64,000 nucleotides of DNA, from the NCBI GenBank assembly GCA_963995505.1, contig OZ023184.1, positions 3,410,001 through 3,474,000 on the forward strand. The letters are read 5' to 3'. Under the pieces are notes generated by a model. It ran no database searches. It was not told the DNA's origin and was given only the letters and a program-made list of their open reading frames with translations. This DNA is from Hypericum androsaemum. Lineage: Eukaryota > Streptophyta > Magnoliopsida > Malpighiales > Hypericaceae. The translations under genes were made by a program, and so were the position numbers. Below, piece by piece: positions 1 through 12,523 of the stretch (positions within the stretch are counted from its first letter, which is position 1; the number at the start of each line of letters is the position of its first letter).

Positions 1-260
1 AAAGATAGTCATGGTTATGTGGAGAAAAGGTATCCTCAATCATACCATCTGGTGTAGAATGTTAAATGTCTCGTTGAGCCTGTAAAAATGCTTTTTCGCG
101 GAGCTAACGTGTTTCAATACGTCTCTTCAAACGATTGATGCTATCCTAAATCAAAACCTTGAAACAACTAACAAGTAGAATTATATGCACTATAAACACA
201 GTCGTTTATGCTACATGAGTAAGCTTTATGTAGCTAACTACTAGAAATTTAACAAAACTT

Positions 261-367
261 ATTTTTTTTGAAAAGTAAATTACACAAAAAATACTCCTAC
301 ATCAGAATTTGAACCCATGACCTCCGTCAAATTTTATTACGTCTATGCAAGCTAAATGGTCTTTGGC
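261..367 (-). mobile_element. tRNA-derived SINE, copy 1, with perfect 14-bp TSD
   Basis: A ~107-bp insertion flanked by the perfect direct repeat ATTTAACAAAACTT (247-260 and 368-381). On the minus strand it starts with a degenerate tRNA-like head, has a B-box-like GGGTTCAAATTC, and ends in a GTGTAATTTAC-type tail followed by an A-run, which appears as T's at the left edge on the plus strand. The layout matches plant Au-like tRNA-derived SINEs, although Au is usually longer. Three relatives lie at 1315, 13648 and 17337. Confidence 0.75.
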
Positions 368-1314
368 ATTTAACAAAACTTCTTAGTCAAAGAAAACTGA
401 CCATTTGGCATAAACAATTTCTGAATTTCACAAGAGGAAAAATTAAAAAAAAAGTTTCATCTCTAGTGGTACAACTGTGCAACAGGCAATAGGATAAAAT
501 AATTTAGATTATTCGGACAGTATACAATCAAATTGATTTGGATGGTCCCCACATTAACCACAAATTTGAATGTGAAATAATTTGTTTGCAATTATAAAAT
601 TTTCTTTCTATTTGCATTTAAAGACCGATTAACTGTTAACTTAACATAAAGATTCAAGTATACACGCGTTGTAAACAACAGTAACATACCTAATTATTTC
701 CCAAAACTGTAGACTCTAGTGTTAAAAAAATGCAAATATTATTTGAATTAATTTTATGTCAAGTGTAATTAAGTAGATAAAAAAATAAAAAAAATTAATT
801 TAATGTGGGGCGAGGACGAGGTGAGAGTGTTACCTCTCGTTCCGAGGGCACATCTTGTTTCCTGTAAAAGTAGTCAACAACTTGAATTAATTTTTTTTTA
901 AAGTCCAGATTACTGGCTTTCAAGTAAGATCAAAAGCTTCGGATCCGTTGGTACACTTATTTGGCGGGCGGCAGGACAAAAGAAGGATTATTCTTTTTAT
1001 AAGAGAAAAAAAAATATTTGGTAGCATATAATCAAATAGATTCGCAATGGTCCCCACATAATAAACAACAAAAGAAAATTTTGTAGTTTAGAAAATTATA
1101 GTGGATCGTTAACGGGTAAAACATCGCAATCCTCTATGAGAAATAAAAAATTTATCTCGTTCATATCCATATTTCTCCATTTTATACTATTACATGTTAT
1201 ATTGAATGACATAATCAGTTGAAATAACATTCAAATCAATTCGTTACTTCTCTCAAACAAAAAATATAACGTTATTTTAAATAAATTTCCGACATAATAT
1301 GAGAAGTAGTCGTA

Positions 1315-1418
1315 TTTTTTTTTAAAGGTAAATTTTTACACCACGTCAAAATTTGAACTTTGAACCTCCTTAAAATTTACAACGCTTTGTGCCGCTAGAC
1401 TACATGTTCTTTGACAAT
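1315..1418 (-). mobile_element. tRNA-derived SINE, copy 2
   Basis: Same family as the copy at 261-367. On the minus strand it shows the A-box-like TAGTCTAGCGGCACAAAG, the B-box-like GGTTCAAAGTTC and the tail GTGTAAAAATTTACC, then an A-run. An imperfect duplication flanks it (AGTAGTCGTA at 1305-1314, AGTAGTCTTTA at 1419-1429). Of the four copies this has the clearest tRNA-like A-box. Confidence 0.7.
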
Positions 1419-2220
1419 AGTAGTCTTTATTGTCAAAAAATTATGATTCTATGTCACCTAATCGACTTTTTGTCACATGTTCTCAGACCCATTAACATGC
1501 ATATGAATTCTAAAAAAAGTAACATGCATGAGTTTTTTTCCACTACCAGAATGCCTGCAAATTAAGTGCAAGTTATTTTTCTATATAAGTAAATTTTATT
1601 AAAGAAAAAATAATAGTAAGAACCTACCAACTTGCAAGTTATTTTTATTTTATGCAACAAAAACCACTCGCCCTTGCCCCCCACATTAAATTAATTTTTT
1701 AATATTTTTTTATCTACTTAGTTATACTTGACACAATATTATTCGTATAAATAAATTTTTTCGGATATTATTTGTGTGGTTATAAAAATTGAAGTTATCT
1801 TTAACAAAATTAAAAATAAATAATATGCAAACTTATATTTTTCCGATCTCTATAAATAGAGTCCAATGTTATAATTATAATTTTTTTAAATTCGTATTCG
1901 TAATTCTAATTTTGCTAATTAATTTTATTTTTTCTTGTTATAATTACAAATAATTATTTTTGTAAATTAATTATAATTTTTATATAAACAAAAAATGATA
2001 GTAGATAATATGTGGATGAAAGAAAAATTATTTATTTATTTCATAATTCTCGGTTGCTGATATGGATAGAAAAATATATAATAAAGTAGGATTGAATATG
2101 AATGAGAAAATAATTAATTATTTATTATGTAACTTTTTGTCATTCATCCGGATGGTCTAACCTTAGACCAAATTCTTAACGTAGGATAAGTCAACAAAAT
2201 GTCACACCTTCAAACTTTAA

Positions 2221-5066
2221 CTACTTGCACTTCTTAGCAACCGCCAGCAACGGCTCAATTTTCCTCATCGTAACCCCCAACCGATCGTTCATATCCAAAT
2301 TTTCCGGCGTGACGCCGGCGGGAAGCTCCCAATCGAACTCGTGAAGCAAAGATCCCAGAATAAGGTTAAGCATCCGGCTAGCCAGAGGCACGCCGGCGCA
2401 CATCCTCCTCCCGGCCCCGAACGGAGTGAACTCGTAGTGCTGGCCCTTATAGTCCACCTTGGAACCTACGAACCTCTCCGGCCGGAAGCTCAGTGGGTCC
2501 TCCCACACCTCCGGGTCCTTACCGATGGCCCAGACGTTGACAAAAACCTGGGTGTCTTTGGGTATGTCGTAGCCCATGAACTTGGTGTCGTGAGTTGCTT
2601 TCCTTGGGACGAGAAATGGGATCGGAGGGTGAAGCCGGAGGGATTCCTTGACGACGGCTTGTAAGAAGGGGAGATTGTCCACGTCGGATTCTTCGAGGTT
2701 CCTGTCCGGCCCTACCACGCCGGAGAGCTCGGATTTGGCTTTGGCCATTGATTTAGGGTTTAGGAGGAGTTCTGTCATTGCCCATTCGATTGTGCTACTC
2801 GTTGTGTCTGTGCCAGCCATGAATATTTCCTGCAAATCCATTATTGGAAAATTGAAAATTGGCTGAAAATTTAAAAAATAGTAGTTGTTGGAAATATTGG
2901 GAATCCAAATCAGCCGGCAAAATAAATAAATAAGCGGATAATGTATGAGAAAATCAGGATTGACTTGTTCTAACCTCTGAAATCATTGATCCCAGACTAT
3001 ATGTTGATAATTACATTGCGGTCACCATTTATTTATTAATTTTAAACTATAATCTTCAGAGATCGAACTCTATTCCACGAGACGATTCTCTCAATAATAT
3101 TTCATAATTTGTAAGAACTAAGACTAAGTAAATTCATATTTATTACGACTTGCACTAACTCCCATTCTTATCGAATTTTATTTTCAAGTATTTATCCCAT
3201 TAATATTTTCTATCTCAAGATTCAAAGTTTACATTGGTCTACTTATAAAAAAAATATGTTTTATCATTTGTAATTTTTTTGTTGTAAATCATTTGTACTT
3301 AGTTGCCGGTAGTTGTCTCCAAACTTACGAGAATAAAAATGGTGAGGTCCCGTTCGGACATCCTGGCCGGCTCGCCGGCGTCCCCCTTGCCGGCACCTCG
3401 ATACTCGAGCATCAGATCGAGGAAGTCTTTATCCCTGTCCCCGCCGCCCTCCCCGGCCGTCTTCTTCCTCGTCCTCTCTTCCACTTTCTCCTTCACGAAC
3501 TTGGACGCCAGCTCCAGCGCCTTCCCGAGGTCCCTCTCCATGTTCCTCCTGAGCCCCTGCGGGTCCCACCTCTTCAGCCACGGGAAGAAGTCCGACACGT
3601 TGGGGTGCCCCGACCACTCCATCAGGCTCTCCATCTCCGTGAACAGTCGCGCCGCGTCCTCGGAGCTCGGGTCCGACATGTCCCGCGACAGCATCAACCT
3701 CCCCAGCACGTTGAACGACACCAGGAACACGAACCTCGCCACGTGGATCCCTCCTAAAGAATTACGTACAAATGCATCTAAAAAATAACCTTGATACAAT
3801 CTAAATAACACGTATTAATGTCAATTAAGTGATATACCTATTGTGATACAGTTGGATTTTTTTAATTATAGTTATATACAAATTCACCGAGCTATTTTAG
3901 CAATGTAATAATCTCCAACTAAGTAAATAGGATCGTTTATCTCTAATTTGCATTACTATGAATAAATGAGTGTATATGCAATATTAATTCTTTTTGATAA
4001 ATATATTTTTATTCCATGCAAATATAATACACAATTAATAATTATACTCTAAGTGTTGAATTTCCTATAATCACAAAATTCATTAAAAATATGTCGCAGT
4101 AAAACCTAATAAAAAATCTACGACATTAAAAATTAGCATTTATGCTGCCAAAACAATTCCACCCCGCCCCAAATTATTGTATTTGTACATCCTAGACAAA
4201 TCACCACGGTGCCCGATGGTACCTAATTACAAGAAAGCACTGGCTATCTAAATTAAGAAAGTCAATCTACACGTCTAAAGGATTCCAGTGGAAGTATGAC
4301 AATTGCAGTTACAGAAAACTTGTTTTCAACAAGTTTATTGATATGTGAATATAAAATTTATATGCTATATCTTTAATCTAACACGTTAAAATAATTATTG
4401 GGTGAATTAGATATTTATAAGCGATGTAACCAATAACTAGTAACTATTGATTGTTGGCGAATATTTTCTGGTTAAATATAATTCTACTTATAAAAAAAAG
4501 CATAAATCCACAATCTTACCTCCTGTCGTCGTCCCTTTTCGGGCCTCCTCCTCCACCCAGGACAACATGTCGTCCACGCACTTCCTCCTCAGGTGGGCCG
4601 TCTCGTTGATCTTCTTCATCACGATCATGTCCACCGTGATCAGCCGCCTCAGTGCCCGCCAGAACGGCCCATAGGGAGCCAGCGCGAGGGACCCCTCGTT
4701 GTACCCGTGAGCCTTCATGACGTCAGTGATCGTCCGGTCAGCGAACGACTGGTCGTTGTTCTTGAAAAGCTCCGTCGACGCCTTGGCCGAGCTTATCACC
4801 ATCGTGTTCAGGGTTCCCAGCCTCAGCCAGATGACGCCGCCGTACTTCCCTCGCATGTCGGTTAGCGTCCGGTGAGGCATGGCCCCTAGGTCCAGCAGGT
4901 TGCCGATGATGGGCCATCCTTTGGGACCCGGAGGAAGCCTGCTCCGGCCAAGGATCGAGGGCCCGCGGCCGAGGAGGACGAAGGAGAGTAAGGATAGGGA
5001 GAGGAAGACAAGGGAGATGGCTATATTGAAGAAAGTGTCGTCTGCGAGGTTGTTCAAAAAGGACAT
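2221..5066 (-). CDS. Cytochrome P450, CYP76 family (CYP76A-like), three exons
   Basis: Predicted ER-anchored haem monooxygenase of 526 aa, the normal length for plant A-type P450s. Exons on the minus strand: 5066-4520, 3753-3329, 2829-2221. Donors are GTAAG and GTAAGT, and frames join in phases 1 and 0. The acceptor of exon 2 could also be 3 bp downstream. Visible features: an N-terminal hydrophobic anchor (about residues 12-33), the PPGP hinge, I-helix AGTDTT (329-334), K-helix ESLR (386-389), PERF (441-444) and the haem loop FGAGRRMCAG with Cys468. CYP76 enzymes commonly oxidise monoterpenoids or other specialised metabolites; the substrate here cannot be read from sequence. A second CYP76-like gene on the same strand lies 9 kb away but lacks this gene's first intron. 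No lesion was seen, so it looks functional. Family call is firm; the CYP76A subfamily is inferred. Confidence 0.92.
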
Positions 5067-5140
5067 TTTTGGTGGCTAAATGCTAATTAATTAGCTCGGG
5101 ACAATATATAATGTTTGTTATGCAATTGGATCCTGTTGGG

Positions 5141-5148
5141 TTTATATA
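5141..5148 (-). promoter_or_regulatory. Probable TATA box of the first P450 gene
   Basis: The minus strand reads CTATATAAA about 75 bp upstream of the ATG at 5066, a good spacing for a plant TATA box with a short 5' UTR. No other cis element was assigned. Confidence 0.5.
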
Positions 5149-5304
5149 GGGATTTCCAAAAGTTATTATAATGTTTTCTTCTCCGTTCTATGGTTTGTAG
5201 CTCTTTTTCTTCTTTTTTTTGAGCAAATGCAGTTCTTTTTCTTTGTTGGCAGTATATTAGTAACTTTTTATTGCGGCAAATTAGGAGTGACTATGCACTC
5301 ATTA

Positions 5305-5573
5305 CTTTTTTTTATAAGCGGTAGATTTCATTACCAAAAGAAATGAAAAGGACAAAGTAAACAAAAAACTCAAACCCTACTACAAAGTACACCACTTAAT
5401 AGTCAAGAGTGTGCCCCGTGACCAATAGGCCAGATAGGTGCAGCCTCTACCTGAAACTAAACTCAAGCAAACTCACAAATCGGACCGGTCCCTGGTCAAT
5501 AGGCCCAGGTACATGCCAACCGTTGTTCTCTAGTTAGCTCATAAGCCGCTCATTATTTATTAAAAAAACTAAA
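5305..5573 (-). mobile_element. 5'-truncated LINE-like 3' tail with 9-bp TSD
   Basis: A 269-bp insertion flanked by CACTCATTA (5296-5304 and 5574-5582). Its minus-strand 3' end reads GGTAATGAAATCTACCGCTTATAAA followed by an A-run, which suggests target-primed retrotransposition. No coding sequence survives. A long SINE is the alternative; I favour a LINE tail because no pol III boxes are visible. Confidence 0.55.
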
Positions 5574-6826
5574 CACTCATTAACTGGTAGCTCTTTTTTT
5601 TGCGGGATATTAACTGGTAGCTCTTGATTACGCTCGACTTGGGATTTGTCAATTTTTGGTAAGGTGGTATGATTTTTTTATACCACCCGGTATCAGGACA
5701 CGAATTGTATATATGTATCCTTTTAAAATGTTTTGATGAAATCTAAGTGTATTAGTGTTGCAACAGTTAGGAGGTCACCATGTTCTTTTGATAAATAGAT
5801 TGTATTTATTAAGAAAATATTTGGTAACTACTTGTTATTTTTACGCCCATCGTAAGCGCATTTCGCCTAAGTAAAAGTAAAGTAGGTCACCTAACTTAGT
5901 ACCCGACTTTCGTTTAATATCGTTTAACCGTCTAATTTTGATGAAATGTAAGTGTATTAGTGTTGATATGATTGTACTTATCTGAGTTCAATTGGATAGG
6001 TAGATGCCCAATTGCCATTTGATTTTCTATTGTCCAGCCAATTGCCACTTGCCACTTGACGAGTTTCAATTTTTTTGTAGGTGGGGGTACTTTAATAAAT
6101 TACATATGCAAGTTAAATCCTAAAATCATTTTTAGGGATAAAGAGTAATTATGAATTTTTAATATTAAGAATCGAGAAATAACAAATCTTATTTAATAGT
6201 GAATGTCCAATCGTGTCTTTTATTTTAGTTCCGACCAATCCGCCTAAATTTTCCAAACCAAAAATTAATTTCTTGAATTACAACACATTCTATATTCTGC
6301 CTAAACTGTTTTATACTACCTATTTTTACCATTTTTTGATTAATATGGGTTTAAGTTGAACAAGATCTTTGAAAAAGGACAAAATTAATACGTTTCTAAA
6401 ATTCGAATTCAAATTTTTTTACTTAAGATAGATTAATGTATTCACCTATTGATATAAGTGACTGCATATAAATTTTAACCGCCTAAGCTGCTTTTCAATT
6501 TATCAAAAAAAAATCTCTTAAATCTTTATCTGACGTTACATAGTTATAATTCTGGGACGATAGTAATGATTTATGTCAAAAAGTATTTTCTTTTGATAAG
6601 TATGCTATGCTTTTTTTTATAAAGTACACTGAAGCGAAATTGGATTGGTGTAATTATACTAATTTCTCTTCTGTTTAGGGAAGAGTTTATTTTAGTATAG
6701 TTTTGACTTTTTGTTTCAGGGTTTACACGTAAAGTGTTTAGATCATATACCTTGTGAATTTTTTTTAACAGTACGATGCTTTTATGCAAATCAGATTACC
6801 GATACACATATATTTTAATGATACTT

Positions 6827-6974
6827 AATTCACATTGAGAATTTCTGATATTCGGAATAAAAAATGGCAAGTATGTTTAAAGTTGACTATCTTAATAGGT
6901 AATTCACATTGAAATTTTTTGATATTCGAAATAAAAGATGGCAAGTAAGTTTAAAGTTGAATATCTTAATAAGG
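6827..6974. repeat. 74-bp tandem duplication, two units
   Basis: Two adjacent units begin at 6827 and 6901, both opening with AATTCACATTGA. They carry the shared blocks GATATTCG, ATGGCAAGTA and GTTTAAAGTTGA with a few substitutions. Non-coding. Confidence 0.8.
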
Positions 6975-7588
6975 TCAAAACCTCGAAAATAAAATCTAAA
7001 TCACTTACCATCTAAATCGCTCCAAATTTTCATTCAGATTAACTCGTTTTGCAAATCGAAGTTTTGTTGTCTATTGCGGAGGAATCTTCTCATGCTAGAT
7101 GCCTAGATCCAAATGTCGCCTTTTCTTCCTTGGAAGAAATTTAAATACAATAATTCACTATTCGGGAATCCCGGTCAACTAATAAATTTGCCGACCACGA
7201 GAAGAATCGTATATTCTTCTAAAAAAACGAGAGAAGAATCATATATCTTCAAGGAATATTGAGTTACGAGGAAATCATTAACCAATTAACACACGTCTAA
7301 CGATTTAAGAACATTAATTTTTTTTTCTGTGCGTTGGATGAGAGCTCAACAACAATTAGGTTAGTTCTTAGTTAAAATATCTTTCCAAAGGATTGTGATG
7401 ATTATTGATTAGAAAGAAAATGCAGATCAATTATGTCGTATAAGGCCTGGGGGATGATGCCAAATGGCAAATATGACCAATGCTATTATTTTTCTTTTTC
7501 TTGGGCCGGCGAAGCTCTATAAAGTTTGAGGCTTTGAGCCATATGTTGCAGACGAGGACGCAAAAATAAATACTTGAATTATATGCGC

Positions 7589-7595
<7 letters not shown>

Positions 7596-7635
<40 letters not shown>
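7596..7635. repeat. (AT)n microsatellite, about 20 units
   Basis: An uninterrupted AT dinucleotide run of about 40 bp, likely polymorphic between individuals. Confidence 0.95.
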
Positions 7636-7640
<5 letters not shown>

Positions 7641-8292
7641 CATTTATACGGACAATTTAAAGCATAATCAGTCATACTTGTAATTTTGAGATTGAAAATT
7701 AAGACATATATAAAATTAAATATATACATATCACTTACACTATATTTAACAAAAAGCAATAAGCTATTTTTTAAAATTTTGGATAATCTTAATAACTACA
7801 CCGGTATTGTTTATTGTTATAGCAGTTTAAATGACTTGATTTTATCACATGCTCATATTTTGGTATGAAAATATATTATATTGGAAATGTATAATTATTT
7901 TGACTATTATAGCTGTATTTTCTTAAAATGAGTATGGATAAAAATGTATTTTTTATATAAAATTTCAAAATTATCGTGAACTTTTTCTTTTTTGTCCATT
8001 GATGACATACTATACTCGATCTAAATGTGGTATATTTTAATTTACAAGAGTTTCTTTGATGGTGCAAACTGAAATCGGGAACCACTTATCTACCATGTGA
8101 GTAAACGACTATATTGGTCCAGAGTAAAAATAATTGCTTAGCCGGAATCTTGTACTTTTTTTAGGTAAATATTATTTATTGATATAAATCTAAAAGTGGT
8201 CGTATTTACAATCCATAAGGTAACCCTAGAAAGCGAACATGCTCGCTATGGGCTCTCGCCGCAAGAAATACACTCGGACACAACACCGAAAC

Positions 8293-8626
8293 TGTTAGAG
8301 CAGCGGAAGCGTAAACACAGATGTGTAGAATATTCATAACAAATCGTAGTAGGAGATAGGAATAATAGAGGACACACGATATTACGTGGTTCGGTCAAAA
8401 GACCTACATCCATGGGACCGAGACGATCATCACTATATTATGGTACATAAGCCATAGGCGAGCGCTACACTTCGAGCCTAAATCTCTGCCTATACTACCT
8501 TGACCAATTAAGCCAATATCAAAGAACTCCTAATCCCTACCCTCCTATATATAGAGGCTAAGCCAATATGCTTTACAATAGGATTATAGTTGTATTCTAG
8601 TTAGAATTCTGGGACAAATCTTAACA
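8293..8626 (-). repeat. 3' LTR of the 8.3-10.95 kb element
   Basis: 334 bp, TG...CA on both strands, preceded on the minus strand by the polypurine tract. It aligns end to end with 10605-10951, including the shared blocks GAATAATAGAGGACACAC, AAGACCTACATCC and CCTACCCTCCTATATATAGA. Confidence 0.85.
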
Positions 8627-10604
8627 ATCTCCACTTTAGACCAAATTCTAATACCAATCGTCTTCTCAAGCTTCAAACTTATCGTCCATATGAGACCATC
8701 TTCACAGTGTGCCTCTTCTAGTAAGCTCAATGCTTAACAGAATATCATCCGCCTCAATCTTAAAAACTCCATCTCGAATAGAATCTTCTACAAGTATCTC
8801 AACAACATATACTCACCTCGAGTCTTCAACTTCAAAAGAACCAATACAACGGAAAAAAATCTTCATGCGCAACACGAGAGTTTATCACATTGGAGAGAAC
8901 CACTCCAACGCCCACAATATTGCATAAATCTCATAGGCTAGCTTCAATCCCAGAAGCTCCAGCACGACCAATACTTCTCCCAGTATGGTGTACTCTCACG
9001 GGGCACTCTCAAACTATTTCTCTACCGACATAGCAGACTTCACCTCCCTCCACCTTCATTTGGACACCTACTATTGGGGTTACATCGCCGAGCGAACACC
9101 AATCTCAGTCCAAATAAGAGATGAGGACACCAGCTACAGACCTTTACATCACCTTCGCGTGAACACCTTCTGGACATCAATCTTGGAATTCTCCACCAGC
9201 TACAGGACTTTACATCACTTTCACGTGAATACCTTTTGGACACCAAACTTGCTGTTACTATTACACCTCACTCCTCCATTCTCATGAGCAACCAGGAGAT
9301 ACACTGCATAATCTGTGAGTCAAAATAAAACTAATACATGTACCAAATCTTTGCCTTCATCATCAACGAGTAACTGGTCCAAACAATGCTCAAGATCTTC
9401 TCCCGATCCACCTCCTAGTCCAACACTATGAACCCATGATCTGATCAAATTCTATGGAACAAGAGAGTATCACTCCTCCATCTCGAGCCAAAACTCATGA
9501 CCGATCTTCAACTATGAATCTTCCTGACCTGAACTCATCTACTTCAACCGGACCTCAATCTGACCTTCACTTGGCCAAATTCTTCTCAACTCGGATGAAT
9601 AAATCACCATGCCCATCAATCCGACCCAAACTTCATGATCCAAAATAAGACCCAAGATTTTCCGCCCAAAATCAGTATGATCTTCAAGGATCACCAATAA
9701 TCTCTACCCTGATTTAACTTATAAAACCAGAACTAATCACATTCCTCAAGCCTCAATTACCAATATGGTCAGAACCAAACATATCAGCCTCAAAACTGGT
9801 CAAAATATCACTAACCATCCCCAAAATTATCTTCTGGTCGAACTAGAAAACTAAAATTGGGTCAGTCAACCTGTTGACCTAAAATTCCCAATTTAAGCTA
9901 CAATTAGGGTTTTGCACCTCTATAGCACCAAGGGCAACAGCTGAACTACCACATAGCAGTATAGCACAGGCTGGGACAGCGCGGCTTGGCCCCAGCTCGT
10001 ACTGGCAAGGGCAAACTCTGGCAGCGGTACGGCATCTATGGCTAGCGGCGGTGGAAGGCGAGTCACATGTCTTTCTCTCTCCCTGTAACTCTTTATCTCT
10101 TCTGAGTTTGCTCTTCTTCCTCGACTTTGAGTCAGACCCCAAAGACCAACAAAGAGCGACGGGGCAAACGACTGGCTCCTCCTCCTCCTTCCAATGTCGA
10201 GGTCAGATCCCGGACAATAAGACGATCAATGGGGAATGGCAGGCGCAGGTGGATTCGCGGAGGCTCGGGCTCCCCTTTCTCTCTCCGCGATTCTTCTCTT
10301 CGGGAACAAACGGGCGATTGGAGGAGATTTCCTCCTCGCTCTTTGATACGCACAATGGTGCAGGGCTCCGGTAGCTGCGCTTGGCTAGTAGCAGCTCAGC
10401 TCTCGGCGGCAGACATCCGCCCTTCTGCCACCAGCAAGCGGCGCGGGGATTAGGGATACAAAACCCTAATTCCCAATTTCTTTATCAAATTTCTAATCTG
10501 CCCCTGTTATTATCAGAAATTGCAAGTTTGCCATTCCCTTCAATAAATCAGCCTCTTCTCTCTCTTTTTTACCCGGATCTGCTCCAAAAACTCTGATACC
10601 AATT

Positions 10605-10951
10605 TTTTAGGGCAGCAGAAGCATAAATACGGATGTGTAGAACACCCATAATAAATCGTAGTAGAGATAGGAATAATAGAGGACACACAATATTACATGG
10701 TTCGGTCGAAAGACCTACATCCGCGGGGCCAATATGATCATCACTATATTATGTGGAGATATACATGGTACATAAGCTATAGGTGAGTGCTACGCCTCGA
10801 GCCTACATCTCTGCTTATACTACTATAGCTAATTAACCCAAAACCAAAGAACTCCTAATCCCTACCCTCCTATATATAGAGGCCAAACCAATATACTTTA
10901 TGATAGGATTAGAGTTCTATTCTGGTTAGAATTATGGGATAAATCCTAATA
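10605..10951 (-). repeat. 5' LTR of the 8.3-10.95 kb element
   Basis: 347 bp, homologous to 8293-8626. The terminal TG/CA dinucleotides are mutated at both ends (TT and TA on the plus strand). It is about 13 bp longer, with an extra TGTGGAGATATACA-like segment near 10760. The tRNA-Met primer site abuts it. Confidence 0.82.
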
Positions 10952-10966
10952 GAAACAAAATGAAAA

Positions 10967-12190
10967 GGGCAAATTACCCTCACATCCCTCTACTTTGGTC
11001 AGCCTCCCCCTAGGGTCCCTGAATTTTGGAAAATGATTGTCCCGTCCCTAAGTTTTGATGATAATAGACTCCCGGGTCCTTTTAGCCAGAATATTCCCTT
11101 TTGTCCGGTGAACTCCCACTTGAAATGACCAAAATGCCCTCCCACTAAAAAACAAAATAAAAATTTTCTTCTTCAACCTTTGAAAAACCATGAAACAACA
11201 ATCAAATGAACACCAACCCATTAATCAGATGAATTGCAACATTAACGAACCTTTTCTTATCCAAAAATTGTGAACAACAATTATCCAAAAATAACAATAA
11301 TCTAATCAAAATACACAGTGACCCAAAGGATAGAACCTAATAACGAACTAATTGTTAAATATCTCCTCTTCCTCATCGTTATCTCCTTCTTCTTCACGAT
11401 CTCTGTTTCTTTTTTAGCGGTTCCAGTGACCAATGGATAGAACACCCAACCACCGCTGGCATCTCGACAAGGAGTTGAAGAGCTTCATGGCCTCCTGGAC
11501 GAGATCTGTCTATAGGGCGGTGAGGATGGGAGTCACTGAGATCGTGTCTATATCTTGTGTTCGGCGAGGACACGAGGACGGCGAGGACGGCGAGGATGTG
11601 AGGACGCGAGGACGCGAGGATGCGAGGATGGCGATGACGGCGAGGACGCGAGGATGCGAGGATGGTGAGGATGCGAGGATGCAAGGATGGCGAGGATGCG
11701 AGGACGGAGAGGACGCGAGCGGGAATTGTGGCCTTCTGGATGAATTCTTGATGATGAAGGGAGAGGCTCAACTAGATGAACCTTCTGGATTAAAAAGCTT
11801 CTGGGTTCGTGTCTATATCTTTGGCTTTTGGTTGAAAAACTTCTAGTTCTTCTATTCATGTGTTCGTGTTTAGATCTGGGTTCAGATCTAAAGGTAATCA
11901 GTGTTGAAAAATAGGTTTTTAGAGAATGGAATTTTGTTCTTGGTGATGGAGGTAAAAGATGGATAGGAAGAAGATGGACAGAGAAGGGAAAAAAAGATTT
12001 TTTTTTTTAAGTTAGAGGGGTATTTTGGTCTTTTCAAGTGGGGGTTTACCAGAGAAAAGGGAATATTCTGGCTCCAGGGACCCGGGAGTCTATTATCTTC
12101 AAAACTTAGGGACGGGACAATCATTTTCCAAAATCCGGGGACCCTAGGGGGAGGGTGACCAAAGTCCAGGGATGTGAGAGTAATTTGCCC
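10967..12190. mobile_element. Non-autonomous MULE, family A copy 1, with 9-bp TSD
   Basis: A 1,224-bp element with inverted termini of about 190 bp. Left end GGGCAAATTACCCTCACATC; right end is its inverse (GTAATTTGCCC). TSD AAATGAAAA / AAATAAAAA (8 of 9). No transposase is present. The interior holds a 9-bp-unit minisatellite and no recognisable captured gene. Long termini with a 9-bp duplication are diagnostic for Mutator-like elements. It sits 10 bp beyond the LTR element's duplication. Confidence 0.85.
11564..11719. repeat. 9-bp minisatellite (GAGGAYGCG)n inside the MULE
   Basis: About 17 irregular copies of GAGGAYGCG and variants (GAGGATGGC, GAGGACGGC). The 9-bp period keeps frames open on both strands and produces repetitive Arg/Glu- or His/Pro/Arg/Ser-rich ORFs that should not be taken for genes. 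Confidence 0.85.
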
Positions 12191-12209
12191 AAATAAAAAT
12201 GGAGCGATC

Positions 12210-12523
12210 TGTTGGAATTCCAACAGGTACACCCATAATTTCCATAATCATGGATTCATAAGTGAGCTCATGAATTATATAGCCTCCTTATTTATTAGGA
12301 GGAAACCGTAGAGTCCATACAGGTTATGGACTGGTTTATGACAGATAACTGGATGACCTTTTCTCGGGTTCTATATAAAGGATGAAATCTATAGAATCGG
12401 CGCGCGAGAGAACGCCATTGGAGAACACTACTAAGAATGCTTGACTGACACGCTCACACACAAAAACATAGATATTTGTACCTCTCTAAGTCTCCGAGCT
12501 TTTAGGCTGTGGAATCCAATCCT
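12210..12523 (+). mobile_element. Probable LTR fragment, broken by a second LTR
   Basis: Begins with TGTTGGAATTCCAACA, a palindromic start typical of copia LTRs, and contains a TATATAAAGG promoter-like motif near 12373. No CA end is reached before a second LTR starts at 12524. It is either an older LTR interrupted by the next element or a truncated solo LTR. Confidence 0.4.

Larger units (their letters stand above)
1..2220. other. AT-rich intergenic region left of the first P450 gene
   Basis: No coding region could be supported. The stretch is strongly AT-rich and holds two SINE insertions, listed separately. It lies beyond the 3' end of the minus-strand P450 gene, so its right edge probably includes that gene's 3' UTR. 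No terminator or polyadenylation signal was assigned. Confidence 0.6.
5574..8292. other. Intergenic region between LINE tail and LTR element
   Basis: No gene found. Contents are AT-rich sequence, a 74-bp tandem duplication (6827-6974), a long AT microsatellite (7596-7635) and, around 8155-8292, sequence resembling another LINE 3' tail on the minus strand. The LTR element starting at 8293 inserted next to that last piece. Confidence 0.55.
8293..10951 (-). mobile_element. Non-autonomous LTR retroelement of copia type, complete with 5-bp TSD
   Basis: A 2.66-kb element flanked by GAAAC (8288-8292 and 10952-10956). It has two direct LTRs (8293-8626 and 10605-10951). Read on the minus strand, the 5' LTR is followed by the initiator-tRNA-Met primer site TGGTATCAGAG (10591-10601). 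A purine-rich AAAGTGGAGAT tract lies just before the 3' LTR, as in Ty1-copia elements. The ~2-kb interior shows no gag, protease, integrase or reverse transcriptase, so it must have moved using proteins from elsewhere. The primer-proximal 600 bp (about 10000-10600) are more GC-rich than the rest. LTR divergence is noticeable, so the insertion is not recent. Confidence 0.85.

Noticed and set aside
3293..3788. Plus-strand frames of 154 and 161 codons
   Set aside because: Shadows of P450 exon 2 on the minus strand.
7431..7759. Minus-strand frames with Tyr-Ile repeats
   Set aside because: Translation of the (AT)n microsatellite.
9879..10453. Frames of 87-108 codons on both strands
   Set aside because: Within the LTR element interior, overlapping in several frames, low complexity, no recognised domain.
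11433..11859. Frames of 103-137 codons on both strands
   Set aside because: Created by the 9-bp minisatellite in the MULE, a multiple of three; repetitive peptides, no domain.
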